Position numbers and translations under genes: made by a program. This document shows, piece by piece, positions 1 through 6,105 of a DNA stretch of 6,105 bases. The stretch's first letter is position 1, and each line of letters starts with the position of its first letter. Source of the DNA: an uncultured Collinsella sp. (GTDB lineage Bacteria > Actinomycetota > Coriobacteriia > Coriobacteriales > Coriobacteriaceae); assembly GCA_937926755.1 (NCBI GenBank), contig CALBBA010000070.1, forward strand, positions 1-6,105, in the 5' to 3' direction. The notes below the pieces were generated by a model. The model ran no database searches. It worked only from the letters and a program-made list of their open reading frames with translations, and was not told where the DNA came from.

Positions 1-1
1 G

Positions 2-904
2 CTGTCGGACTTTACGTTTGGCGAGCAGGGGTTTGAGGCCAACGCTTCGCTGGACGCCGAGGGCAGGCTTGTTCGTGGCGATGCCGATGTCGCCGATAAT
101 GCTGCGCACTCAACTGTGCCCGGTCCTGCCGACCCCAAGCCCGATTCGTTTGAGCTTGTGTATCCCCAGGCAGTGGGCGTGCGCATGGGCATCTGTCCGT
201 TCCCGGCGCGTGACTCGTATAGCTACTCGTCAATCGCCGCGGCGCTCCATGCCGAGAAAGAAGACCGTGCCGCCGAGGCGCGTGTTCCCATGGACGAGTC
301 CGGCGATGATGCGGAGTCGGATGGCTCGGAGATGGTCGATGCAGACGTGGCTGCTGTCGAGTCCGCCGGCAACCCCATGGCGCTGGGCTCGGCCTTCCAC
401 GCCGCCTGCCAGTGGCTCATCGAGATGGGTGCCGATGCGTTGCCCGCTGCGCGCGCCGATGCACTGGCGCGTCTATGGCGCCTGACGCCGGAGCAGCGCG
501 AGCGCTTCGATGTCGCCCTGAATCGCTGGCTCAAGTCGGCGGTCCGTGCCGAGCTGCTTGCCTGGCCGTGCGTTCGTGCCGAGGTACCGTTCTTCTCGCT
601 GGGTTGCGAAGACGAGGACATTGTCCGCTACGGTGCATATGCCGAGGGCGCCATCGATGCACTGGCCACCGACCCGGTCGATCCGTCGTGCGCACTGGTC
701 ATCGACTACAAGACGGGTGGCACGCCGGACGAGACGCCGGAGCAGCTGCTCGAGAAACACGCCTTGCAGGCGCGCGTTTACGCCGACGTTCTGCACAAGG
801 CGGGCTTTGGGGCCGTGACCGTCAAGTTCGTTCGCGTGGAGCAGGCGAATCCAACCATCTTCGTCGAACCCGCCGAGCCTCAGGTGGTCACCTACAACCT
901 CTAG
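2..904 (+). CDS. C-terminal part of a UvrD/AddA/RecB-type helicase-nuclease (5' end off the window)
   Basis: The frame is open from the left edge to a TAG at 902-904, giving 300 residues of a longer protein. Numbering from the first visible codon, the RecB-family nuclease motifs appear in order: a LGSAFH motif with H133, GAID with D219, VIDYKTG with D235 and K237, and Q256-x3-Y260. This is the PD-(D/E)XK core found at the C-terminus of AddA and RecB, where it cuts single strands made by the attached UvrD-type motor during double-strand-break processing in the cytoplasm. A SYSSI segment (residues 74-78) precedes the nuclease, as is common before this fold. An acidic low-complexity insert spans about residues 85-123. 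The four-cysteine iron-sulfur pattern of AddB is not seen, so the AddA/RecB side is favoured. The helicase motifs are outside the window, so the exact subfamily is open. The protein ends 178 bp before dnaE. Confidence 0.88.
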   Translation: MSDFTFGEQGFEANASLDAEGRLVRGDADVADNAAHSTVPGPADPKPDSFELVYPQAVGVRMGICPFPARDSYSYSSIAAALHAEKEDRAAEARVPMDESGDDAESDGSEMVDADVAAVESAGNPMALGSAFHAACQWLIEMGADALPAARADALARLWRLTPEQRERFDVALNRWLKSAVRAELLAWPCVRAEVPFFSLGCEDEDIVRYGAYAEGAIDALATDPVDPSCALVIDYKTGGTPDETPEQLLEKHALQARVYADVLHKAGFGAVTVKFVRVEQANPTIFVEPAEPQVVTYNL

Positions 905-916
905 TCCTCAGATAAC

Positions 917-979
917 TTGCGGTGGAATACGGACTGTTTTGGCCAAAAAAGCCGCCAAACAGTCCGCATTTCACCGCAA
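917..979. repeat. Imperfect inverted repeat downstream of the nuclease gene
   Basis: The left arm at 917-943 pairs with the right arm at 954-979. There are 24 Watson-Crick pairs, one G-T pair, one A-C mismatch and one extra T in the left arm, around a 10-nt A-rich loop (944-953). The arms begin TTGCGGTG and end CACCGCAA. A further matching TCCTC/GAGGA pair lies outside at 905-909 and 986-990. It sits 12 bp after the stop codon, so it could end or protect the upstream transcript. No T-run follows on either strand, so it is not a textbook intrinsic terminator. It may be a copy of a dispersed palindromic repeat, which the window alone cannot show. Confidence 0.8.
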
Positions 980-1036
980 CTGCAAGAGGAGCCGTGTGGG
1001 TTTGGGCTAGGTTCGGGTGCCGTCCGCGCTGTGCGG

Positions 1037-1042
1037 TAGAAT
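1037..1042 (+). promoter_or_regulatory. Candidate -10 element for dnaE (weak)
   Basis: TAGAAT matches five of six bases of the TATAAT consensus and lies 40 bp before the dnaE ATG, which would give a leader of about 30-35 nt. No good -35 hexamer occurs 16-18 bp upstream; that region reads roughly TTCGGGTG. The gap after the upstream palindrome makes a promoter here plausible, but the sequence support is only one hexamer. Confidence 0.3.
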
Positions 1043-1070
1043 CGTAACCCTAAGATCACGAACCCGCATC

Positions 1071-1074
1071 GGAG
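1071..1074 (+). promoter_or_regulatory. Ribosome binding site of dnaE
   Basis: GGAG lies 8 nt before the ATG at 1083. It fixes that ATG as the start in preference to the in-frame GTG at 1017. Starting at 1083 also places the PHP motif HLHNHT at residues 5-10, as in other DnaE proteins. Confidence 0.8.
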
Positions 1075-1082
1075 CTCATTAC

Positions 1083-4000
1083 ATGGCATTCGTCCATCTG
1101 CACAATCACACTGTTTTCTCCATGCTCGACGGCGCAACCCGTATCCAGGATATGGTCAACCGTGCCGTTGAGCTTGGCATGCCCGCCGTTGCCATTACCG
1201 ACCACGGCTACATGTATGGCGTGCCCGACCTGGCGCTGGCCTGCGACGCCGTTAACCACAACACGCCCGAGTACAAAACCTGGAGCCACGACAAGGCCTT
1301 CTTGGAAAAGGACCGCCGCGACGAGCTGGTGGAGCCCGATCCCGAGGAAAGCCCGCGCGAGCATGCCCAGTATGTGAAGGACATGGCCATGTGGGACGAG
1401 AAGGGCAACATCGACGAGCTCAAGCCGCCCCTGGTCATCAAACCCATCTTTGGCTGCGAGGTCTACTTTACGCCGGACGAGACGCTCGCCCGCGACCATA
1501 AGCCCGAGCTCTACCACATGATTCTTCTGGCCAAGGACCAGGAGGGCTACGTCAACCTGATGCAGACGGTTTCCGAGGCCGCCGTGCAGGGCTTTTACTA
1601 CAAGCCCCGCGTGACGCTCGACAACCTGCGTCGCCATGCCAAGGGTATGATCTGCACGAGCGCCTGCATCGCGGGCATCATTCCCAAATACATCGACCGC
1701 GGTGACATGGAGGGCGCCATCAAGTGGGCCGAGACCTTCCGCGACACCTTCGACCCTGGCGACTTTTACATCGAGATCCAGGAACACGGCATTACCACCG
1801 ACAACGGCCTGACCGACGAGCAGATGGACCGCACGCTCATCGACATTGCCAAACAGGTGGGTGTCAAGGTCATCGCCACCAACGACTTCCACTACCTGCG
1901 CCGCGAGGACGCGCCCGTACAGGACGTCATCATGTGCATCGGCATGAACGCCAAGGTCGACGACCCCAACCGCATGCGCATGACCGGCTCGGAGTTTTAC
2001 ATGAAGACCGAGGAGGAGATGCGGGCGATGTTCCCGTATTGCCCCGAGGCCTGCGACAACACGCTCGAGATTGCCGACAAGTGCTACGTTGAGCTGGACT
2101 GGGACTCCATCATCTTGCCGCGCTTCCCGTTGCTTGACCCCGGCGAGACGCACGAGAGTCAGTTTCGCCGCGAGTGCGAGAAGGGCCTGCGCCAGCACTA
2201 CGGTGACGACTGGGCCACGCGCGAGATCGGCGGCGTCAACATCAAAGAGCGCTTTGAGTACGAATACAAGGTCATCTGCGACAAGGGCTTTGCCGCCTAC
2301 TTCCTCATCGTTGCCGAGTACGTGCAATGGGCCAAAGACAACGGCATCGGCGTCGGCCCCGGCCGTGGCTCGGCCGCCGGCGCTATCGTCGCCTACGCCA
2401 TGAACATCACCGCGTTCGACCCGCTCGAGAACGGCCTGATGTTCGAGAGGTTCCTGTCCCCGCAGCGTACCGAGATGCCCGATATCGATATGGACTTCGA
2501 CGATGAGCGGCGCCTCGAGGTCGTGGAGCACGTTCGCCAGCTCTACGGCCCCGAGAAGGTCACCCACGTTATCACCTACTCGACCATCAAGGCCAAGCAG
2601 GCCATCAACGATGCCGCGCGCGTTCTGGACTACCCGGTCTACATGGGCCAGCGCCTGTCCAAGATGGTCTCGAGCGACCCCAAGGTCAAGCTCAAGCAAG
2701 TACTCGAAAAACAACCCGGCAAAGAGGATCTGTTTAACCCCGACTTTGCCGAGGCCTATAAAAAGGACGACGACGCCCGCCGCATCATCGACACGGCGCT
2801 CTCGATTGAGGGCCTCACCCGTGGCGAGGGCGTGCACGCGTGCGCCGTTCTGATCTGCCGCGACCCCGTCAACGAGCACGTGCCCACCAAGCTCGACACC
2901 AAGGGCGGCGTCGAGATTACCCAGTACGAGGGCCATACCGTTGCCGACATGGGCCTGCTCAAGATGGACTTCTTGGGCCTGCGCACGCTGACGGTTATCT
3001 CCAAGGCTAAGGCAAACATCAAAAAGAACTTCGGCATCGACATCAAAGAGGAAGAGATTCCCTTTGACGACCCCGAGATCTTTAAGCTCATGGGCTCCGG
3101 TCACACCGCCGGCGTATTCCAGGTCGAGTCCGCCGGCATGACGGCCACGATCAAGAACATGAAGCCCACCGAGTACAAGCACGTCGTGGCATTGATCGCC
3201 CTGTACCGCCCGGGCCCGTTGGGCGCCGGCATGGTCTCGTCCTACATCAACCGTATGAATGGTAAGGAGCCGGCGGTCTCCTACGACGACCGCCTGGACG
3301 ACATCCTGGGCGAAACCTACGGCACCATGGTCTACCAGGAGCAGGTTATGCTCATCTCCGTCGAGATGTGCGGCTTCTCCAAGGGCGAATCGGACTCGCG
3401 TATCCGTAAGCCCGTGGCTAAAAAGAAGATCAAACTGCTCACGTCAACGGTGCTCCACTGGGAGGATGGCTCGGACGAGACCACCTACGACCACTGGATG
3501 AACGGCGCTATCAAGAACAACTACACGCGCGAGGTCGCCCAGAAGATTTGGGACGATGTTCTCGAGTTCGCGTCCTACGCCTTTAACAAGTCGCACTCCG
3601 CCGGCTACGCCATCCTGGTTATGCAGACGGCGTGGCTCAAGGCGCATTATCCGCACGAGTACATGGCGGCCGTTCTGACGTCCTATACGGGCAAGACCGA
3701 CAAGATCGTGCACTACGTCTCGGCGTGCCGCCACGACGGCATCCCCGTGCTTTCGCCAGATGTCAACGAGTCCGGTACCGAGTTCACGGCTACCAAGGAA
3801 GGCGTGCGCTTTGGTCTGGCCGGCATCCGCGGCGTGGGCACCGGCGTGGCGCAGGCGATTATCGCCGAGCGCGAGGCGGGCGGTCCGTTTAAGACGCTGC
3901 ACGACTTTGTCGAGCGCGTGGACTCGAGCCAGGCAAACCGTCGCGTGATTGAGTCGCTCATCAAGGCAGGTGCCTTCGACTCCACGGGGTATCCGCGTCG

Positions 4001-4886
4001 CCAGATGATGCACTTTGTGGATAAGAACAACCCCGAGAACATCATCGATGCCGCGGTAAAGCGCCAGAAAGATCGCGCGAGCGGCCAGACGTCGTTCTTC
4101 GATATGTTTGGCGACGTTGAGGGCTCGGGCTTTGAGGTGAGCGTGCCCGATCCGGATGGCCAGGAGTGGGACCGCCACCTTAAGCTAAGCCAGGAGAAGG
4201 AGGTTCTGGGCATCTATGTCTCGGACCACCCGCTGCGCCCGTTTGAGTATGCGCTAGCCAAGGCACGCGACTTCTCGTTCTCGCAGATCGATACCGGCTA
4301 CGAGGTGCAAAACCCCACGGGCGGTACCATCAACCAGGAGATTCCCGAGGGCAAGGCGCTGTGGTGGGCCGGCATGGTCTCGAGCGTGTCCAAGCGCGTG
4401 ACCAAAAACGGCGACCCCATGGGCATCGTGCAGCTCGAGGACATGGAAGGCGAGGCCACGGTCGTGGTGTTCCCCAAGACCTACAAGGAGGCCGAGGGGT
4501 ACCTGTACGGCGAGGTCGATCCCGAGACCGGTGCGCAGCTGTCCGATGCGTTTGTGCGCATTAAGGGCAAGCTCGAGCGTTCGGACCGCGGCGACCAGAT
4601 CATCGCGCAGGAGATCGTGCCGCTTGAGCTTAACGAGGAGAACAACAAGCCCAAGGTGTTTGAGGTCATGGTGCCCAACAGCCGCTTTAGCCAGGGCAAT
4701 ATGGCGCGTCTTGCCACGGTGCTTACCGCCAACCCGGGCGGCGACCGCGTGGAGATCTTTATCGAGCAGGTGGACGGGCGCGTACTGCGTGCCGAGGTGC
4801 CGGCCAAGGTCAACGCACGCTCGATTCCGCTGCTGGCCGAGGCCAAGGCCATTGTGGGTAACCAAGGCCGCGTGACGGTTATCTAA
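1083..4886 (+). CDS. dnaE: DNA polymerase III subunit alpha (DnaE)
   Basis: This is the replicative DNA polymerase subunit, adding dNTPs to primed template as part of the holoenzyme. It has 1267 residues; E. coli DnaE has 1160. The N-terminal PHP domain keeps a complete metal-ligand set: H7, H9, D16, H41, E126, H145, C195, D268 and H270. In actinobacterial DnaE1 this site is the proofreading 3'-5' exonuclease, so the same is inferred here. The polymerase core shows VGPGRGSAAG (424-433), PDIDMDF with D469 and D471, MDFLGLRTLT with D629, YRPGP (708-712) and FNKSHSAGYA (834-843). The three aspartates correspond to E. coli D401, D403 and D555. A helix-hairpin-helix region follows (about 905-980), then a QTSFF beta-clamp motif (1002-1006), an OB fold (about 1090-1165) and the C-terminal domain. 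Two oddities are a roughly 60-residue insertion at about 57-116 and an unusual RIRKPVAKKK segment at 773-782. Codon use is even throughout, with no frameshift. Confidence 0.98.
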   Translation: MAFVHLHNHTVFSMLDGATRIQDMVNRAVELGMPAVAITDHGYMYGVPDLALACDAVNHNTPEYKTWSHDKAFLEKDRRDELVEPDPEESPREHAQYVKDMAMWDEKGNIDELKPPLVIKPIFGCEVYFTPDETLARDHKPELYHMILLAKDQEGYVNLMQTVSEAAVQGFYYKPRVTLDNLRRHAKGMICTSACIAGIIPKYIDRGDMEGAIKWAETFRDTFDPGDFYIEIQEHGITTDNGLTDEQMDRTLIDIAKQVGVKVIATNDFHYLRREDAPVQDVIMCIGMNAKVDDPNRMRMTGSEFYMKTEEEMRAMFPYCPEACDNTLEIADKCYVELDWDSIILPRFPLLDPGETHESQFRRECEKGLRQHYGDDWATREIGGVNIKERFEYEYKVICDKGFAAYFLIVAEYVQWAKDNGIGVGPGRGSAAGAIVAYAMNITAFDPLENGLMFERFLSPQRTEMPDIDMDFDDERRLEVVEHVRQLYGPEKVTHVITYSTIKAKQAINDAARVLDYPVYMGQRLSKMVSSDPKVKLKQVLEKQPGKEDLFNPDFAEAYKKDDDARRIIDTALSIEGLTRGEGVHACAVLICRDPVNEHVPTKLDTKGGVEITQYEGHTVADMGLLKMDFLGLRTLTVISKAKANIKKNFGIDIKEEEIPFDDPEIFKLMGSGHTAGVFQVESAGMTATIKNMKPTEYKHVVALIALYRPGPLGAGMVSSYINRMNGKEPAVSYDDRLDDILGETYGTMVYQEQVMLISVEMCGFSKGESDSRIRKPVAKKKIKLLTSTVLHWEDGSDETTYDHWMNGAIKNNYTREVAQKIWDDVLEFASYAFNKSHSAGYAILVMQTAWLKAHYPHEYMAAVLTSYTGKTDKIVHYVSACRHDGIPVLSPDVNESGTEFTATKEGVRFGLAGIRGVGTGVAQAIIAEREAGGPFKTLHDFVERVDSSQANRRVIESLIKAGAFDSTGYPRRQMMHFVDKNNPENIIDAAVKRQKDRASGQTSFFDMFGDVEGSGFEVSVPDPDGQEWDRHLKLSQEKEVLGIYVSDHPLRPFEYALAKARDFSFSQIDTGYEVQNPTGGTINQEIPEGKALWWAGMVSSVSKRVTKNGDPMGIVQLEDMEGEATVVVFPKTYKEAEGYLYGEVDPETGAQLSDAFVRIKGKLERSDRGDQIIAQEIVPLELNEENNKPKVFEVMVPNSRFSQGNMARLATVLTANPGGDRVEIFIEQVDGRVLRAEVPAKVNARSIPLLAEAKAIVGNQGRVTVI

Positions 4887-4899
4887 AATGATTTTGCCG

Positions 4900-5026
4900 G
4901 GGTAGCTAATTTGGGACGGGGCTATTTTAGCTACCCTTTGACTGACGGCGAATGAGTCGGGGTCGGAATACATCTCAACCGACATATGGGGGTAGCTAAA
5001 ATAGCCCCGTCCCAAATTAGCTACCC
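4900..5026. repeat. 127-bp nested palindromic element with perfect 37-bp arms (REPIN-like)
   Basis: Bases 4900-4936 are the exact reverse complement of 4990-5026, 37 of 37 positions, separated by a 53-bp spacer (4937-4989). Each arm is also bounded by its own 10-bp inverted ends, GGGTAGCTAA and TTAGCTACCC (4900-4909 with 4927-4936; 4990-4999 with 5017-5026). The DNA or RNA can therefore form either one long hairpin or two short ones. The spacer holds a small GTCGG/CCGAC stem (4962-4966 with 4979-4983). The outer ends carry GTAG and CTAC, as in REP sequences and their paired form, REPINs. The element starts 13 bp after the dnaE stop and ends 11 bp before the next ribosome binding site. No clear target-site duplication is visible. 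It could also act as a terminator or an RNase III processing site; the mobile-repeat reading is inference. Confidence 0.9.
4997..5002 (+). promoter_or_regulatory. Candidate -10 element within the right palindrome arm (very tentative)
   Basis: TAAAAT matches five of six bases of TATAAT and would start a transcript about 40 nt before the downstream ATG. The matching -35 region (around 4974-4980, TCAACC) is poor. By symmetry the left arm has the same hexamer pointing the other way at 4924-4929. A TTGACT hexamer at 4938-4943 resembles a -35 box but has no -10 at proper spacing. Confidence 0.2.
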
Positions 5027-5037
5027 GGTGCGAGATT

Positions 5038-5043
5038 GGAGGA
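5038..5043 (+). promoter_or_regulatory. Ribosome binding site of the SNF2-family gene
   Basis: GGAGGA lies 4 nt before the ATG at 5048, a strong Shine-Dalgarno match at slightly short spacing. An in-frame GTG directly precedes the ATG at 5045-5047 but would sit too close to this site, so the ATG is preferred. Confidence 0.8.
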
Positions 5044-5047
5044 AGTG

Positions 5048-6105
5048 ATGGCGCAGGGGACGTTTGTGCAGGCGCTCCGGAAAGAGGCGGCGCTGAGCGG
5101 CACCTTTATGAAGGGGCGTTCGCTCATGCTCAACGGCGCCGTGCTGTCGATTGAGGACAGCGGCTCGCGCTTCTCCAAAAACGTGACGCTTGAGGGTGCA
5201 GTGCGCGGTTCGCGCGGCGACCTGTACAAGACGCACGTGGCGCTCGACATGGACGAGCACGAGGTGATCGACTACGACTGCGATTGCCCCGCCGCCTATC
5301 GTTACCCCGGTATGTGCAAGCACGCTATTGCCACGGCTCTGGCGTATTTGGATGCCAGCGGCGCCGAGCCCGTCGAGGGGCTGCGCACGCCGGTCCGCAC
5401 GTTTACGGCGGCGCCCAAGCAAGCCGCGCGTCCCTCGTCCGCCGCACCAGCGGTCAACCCTAACTTTCCCTTCCCGGCGCCCGTCCCCACGAGCCCGAGC
5501 CTCATGAAGGCGCTCTCCGATCTTTCGGACGCGCGCATGGATGAGTTGGCGGGCATGCGCCGCAAGCTCGCCGGCACTGTCGACCCCGATGCCCCCAAGG
5601 CGGTGTTGGAGCCCTCGCTGGTGCCGTACTACAATCCGCTGTTTGCCGACCGCTTTAGCTGGGCGCTCGAGTTCCGCATTCGCTGTGGATCGGTCTCCTA
5701 CGTGGTCAAGGACATCGACGGCATGGCCGCCGCTTACGTGCGCGGCGGCACGTTCTCGTACGGCAAAAAGCTTACATTCCTCCATGCGCCCGAGGCCTTC
5801 GACGAGGTTTCGGTGCGCCTACTCGACCTTGTTGTGGCAACGGTTGTGTATCTGAGCGACATCACAAGTTCGCGTTCGGCGTCGTACGATTTTGCACGCA
5901 GCGGTTTTGTCGCCGAGCGCCAGCTGCCGCTGTCCGAGCATGACATCGTATACATGCTGGACTTGCTGCGTGGCCGGACCATCTCCTTTGAGCCCGCCTG
6001 GTCGCGGGGGATGACGACGCATCGCACCTACGACGTGGCGGGTGGGTTGGCTTCCCCCGGGGGGGGCGAGGGGACCCCGTCCGTGCAATGCCCGGTCGGC
6101 GACTT
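5048..6105 (+). CDS. SNF2-family helicase with SWIM zinc finger, N-terminal part (3' end off the window)
   Basis: The frame is open from ATG 5048 to the right edge, giving 352 full codons without a stop. A SWIM zinc finger is clear: C78-x-C80-x9-C90-x-H92, followed by a short helix. SWIM domains bind zinc and are thought to contact DNA or protein partners. A proline/alanine-rich linker covers about residues 107-151. From about residue 185 the sequence fits the bacterial SNF2-helicase-associated domain, including YVVKDI and a YGKKLTF stretch. In this family the SNF2 ATPase motor lies further downstream, so its Walker and DEAH-type motifs are expected beyond the window and cannot be checked. 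The likely role is ATP-driven movement on double-stranded nucleic acid, displacing or remodelling bound proteins; the specific cellular job is not known from the sequence. The gene has its own ribosome binding site, right after the palindromic element. A G8 run lies near the end of the visible part. Confidence 0.85.
   Translation, partial: MAQGTFVQALRKEAALSGTFMKGRSLMLNGAVLSIEDSGSRFSKNVTLEGAVRGSRGDLYKTHVALDMDEHEVIDYDCDCPAAYRYPGMCKHAIATALAYLDASGAEPVEGLRTPVRTFTAAPKQAARPSSAAPAVNPNFPFPAPVPTSPSLMKALSDLSDARMDELAGMRRKLAGTVDPDAPKAVLEPSLVPYYNPLFADRFSWALEFRIRCGSVSYVVKDIDGMAAAYVRGGTFSYGKKLTFLHAPEAFDEVSVRLLDLVVATVVYLSDITSSRSASYDFARSGFVAERQLPLSEHDIVYMLDLLRGRTISFEPAWSRGMTTHRTYDVAGGLASPGGGEGTPSVQCPVGD
6054..6066 (+). 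repeat. C5-G8 homopolymer tract inside the SNF2-family coding region
   Basis: Five C are followed directly by eight G. The frame used upstream stays open after the run and keeps G/C at third positions, so the written length seems right. The other shifted frame also stays open to the window edge, so a one-base error cannot be fully excluded from these 39 remaining bases. Confidence 0.75.

Noticed and set aside
18..915. Plus-strand alternative frames (18-485, 412-915 and 546-818) over the nuclease gene.
   Set aside because: Their products are Arg/Pro/Ala-rich shadows, whereas the frame ending at 904 contains the ordered nuclease motifs.
1017..1082. GTG start at 1017, which would add 22 residues to DnaE.
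   Set aside because: The added residues do not resemble DnaE, and the GGAG at 1071 serves the ATG at 1083.
901..1137. A 78-residue minus-strand frame across the gap upstream of dnaE.
   Set aside because: It is made partly of the imperfect palindrome and partly of the antisense of the dnaE start. It has no family resemblance.
1056..3182. A 708-residue open frame on the minus strand opposite dnaE.
   Set aside because: It lies entirely antisense to conserved dnaE motifs. Long antisense frames are common in GC-rich genes with G/C third positions, and the translation is repetitive Val/Leu/Gly/Asp/His with no recognisable domain.
3399..3430. A possible frameshift in dnaE where RIRKPVAKKK replaces the usual LRRAMGKKK.
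   Set aside because: Flanking sequence aligns in the same frame, third positions stay G/C-rich, and the pattern still matches at Arg-Lys and Lys-Lys-Lys.
4900..4940. The left palindrome arm as a standard intrinsic terminator of dnaE.
   Set aside because: The 10-bp stem has a 17-nt loop and is followed by only three T, so it does not fit the usual pattern, although termination is not excluded.
4900..5026. A CRISPR array or attachment site based on the repeated arms.
   Set aside because: There are only two copies, in inverted orientation, with one spacer and no cas or integrase gene in view.
4254..5785. Two minus-strand open frames of about 250 residues (4254-5015 and 5021-5785).
   Set aside because: They overlap the dnaE end and the SNF2-family start, run through the palindrome arms, and show no domain or convincing ribosome binding site.

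Overview
The window is a GC-rich, gene-dense stretch of bacterial chromosome with three genes, all on the + strand. Codons mostly end in G or C. The DnaE sequence has lineage-type features that I associate with Coriobacteriia (Actinomycetota), most like Collinsella. That placement is from recall of family sequences and not from a database search.

Layout. Positions 2-904 hold the last 300 residues of a UvrD/AddA/RecB-type helicase-nuclease, with its PD-(D/E)XK nuclease motifs visible; the helicase part lies off the left edge. A 178-bp gap follows. It holds an imperfect 26-bp inverted repeat (917-979), a weak candidate promoter and a clear ribosome binding site. Positions 1083-4886 encode a complete DnaE, the catalytic alpha subunit of DNA polymerase III (1267 aa). 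It has a full PHP metal-binding set, all three catalytic aspartates and an internal beta-clamp motif. A second gap of 161 bp is almost filled by a 127-bp palindromic element (4900-5026). Its two 37-bp arms are perfect inverted copies, and each arm is itself bounded by 10-bp inverted ends. From 5048 to the right edge runs the N-terminal 352 codons of a SNF2-family helicase, with a SWIM zinc finger and the start of the bacterial SNF2-associated domain.

Together the genes concern DNA: break processing (AddA/RecB-like), replication (DnaE) and probably ATP-driven remodelling of nucleic acid or protein-DNA complexes (SNF2). The palindromes and separate ribosome binding sites suggest three transcription units in tandem rather than one tight operon, but this is inference.

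The most unusual structure is the nested palindrome between dnaE and the SNF2 gene. Its architecture resembles a REPIN or other small non-autonomous palindromic repeat. Next in interest are two segments of DnaE that differ from the common bacterial pattern: a roughly 60-residue insertion in the PHP domain, and an altered, expanded segment where most DnaE proteins read LRRAMGKKK. I see no complete new multi-gene system, tRNA, rRNA, CRISPR array or transposase gene.
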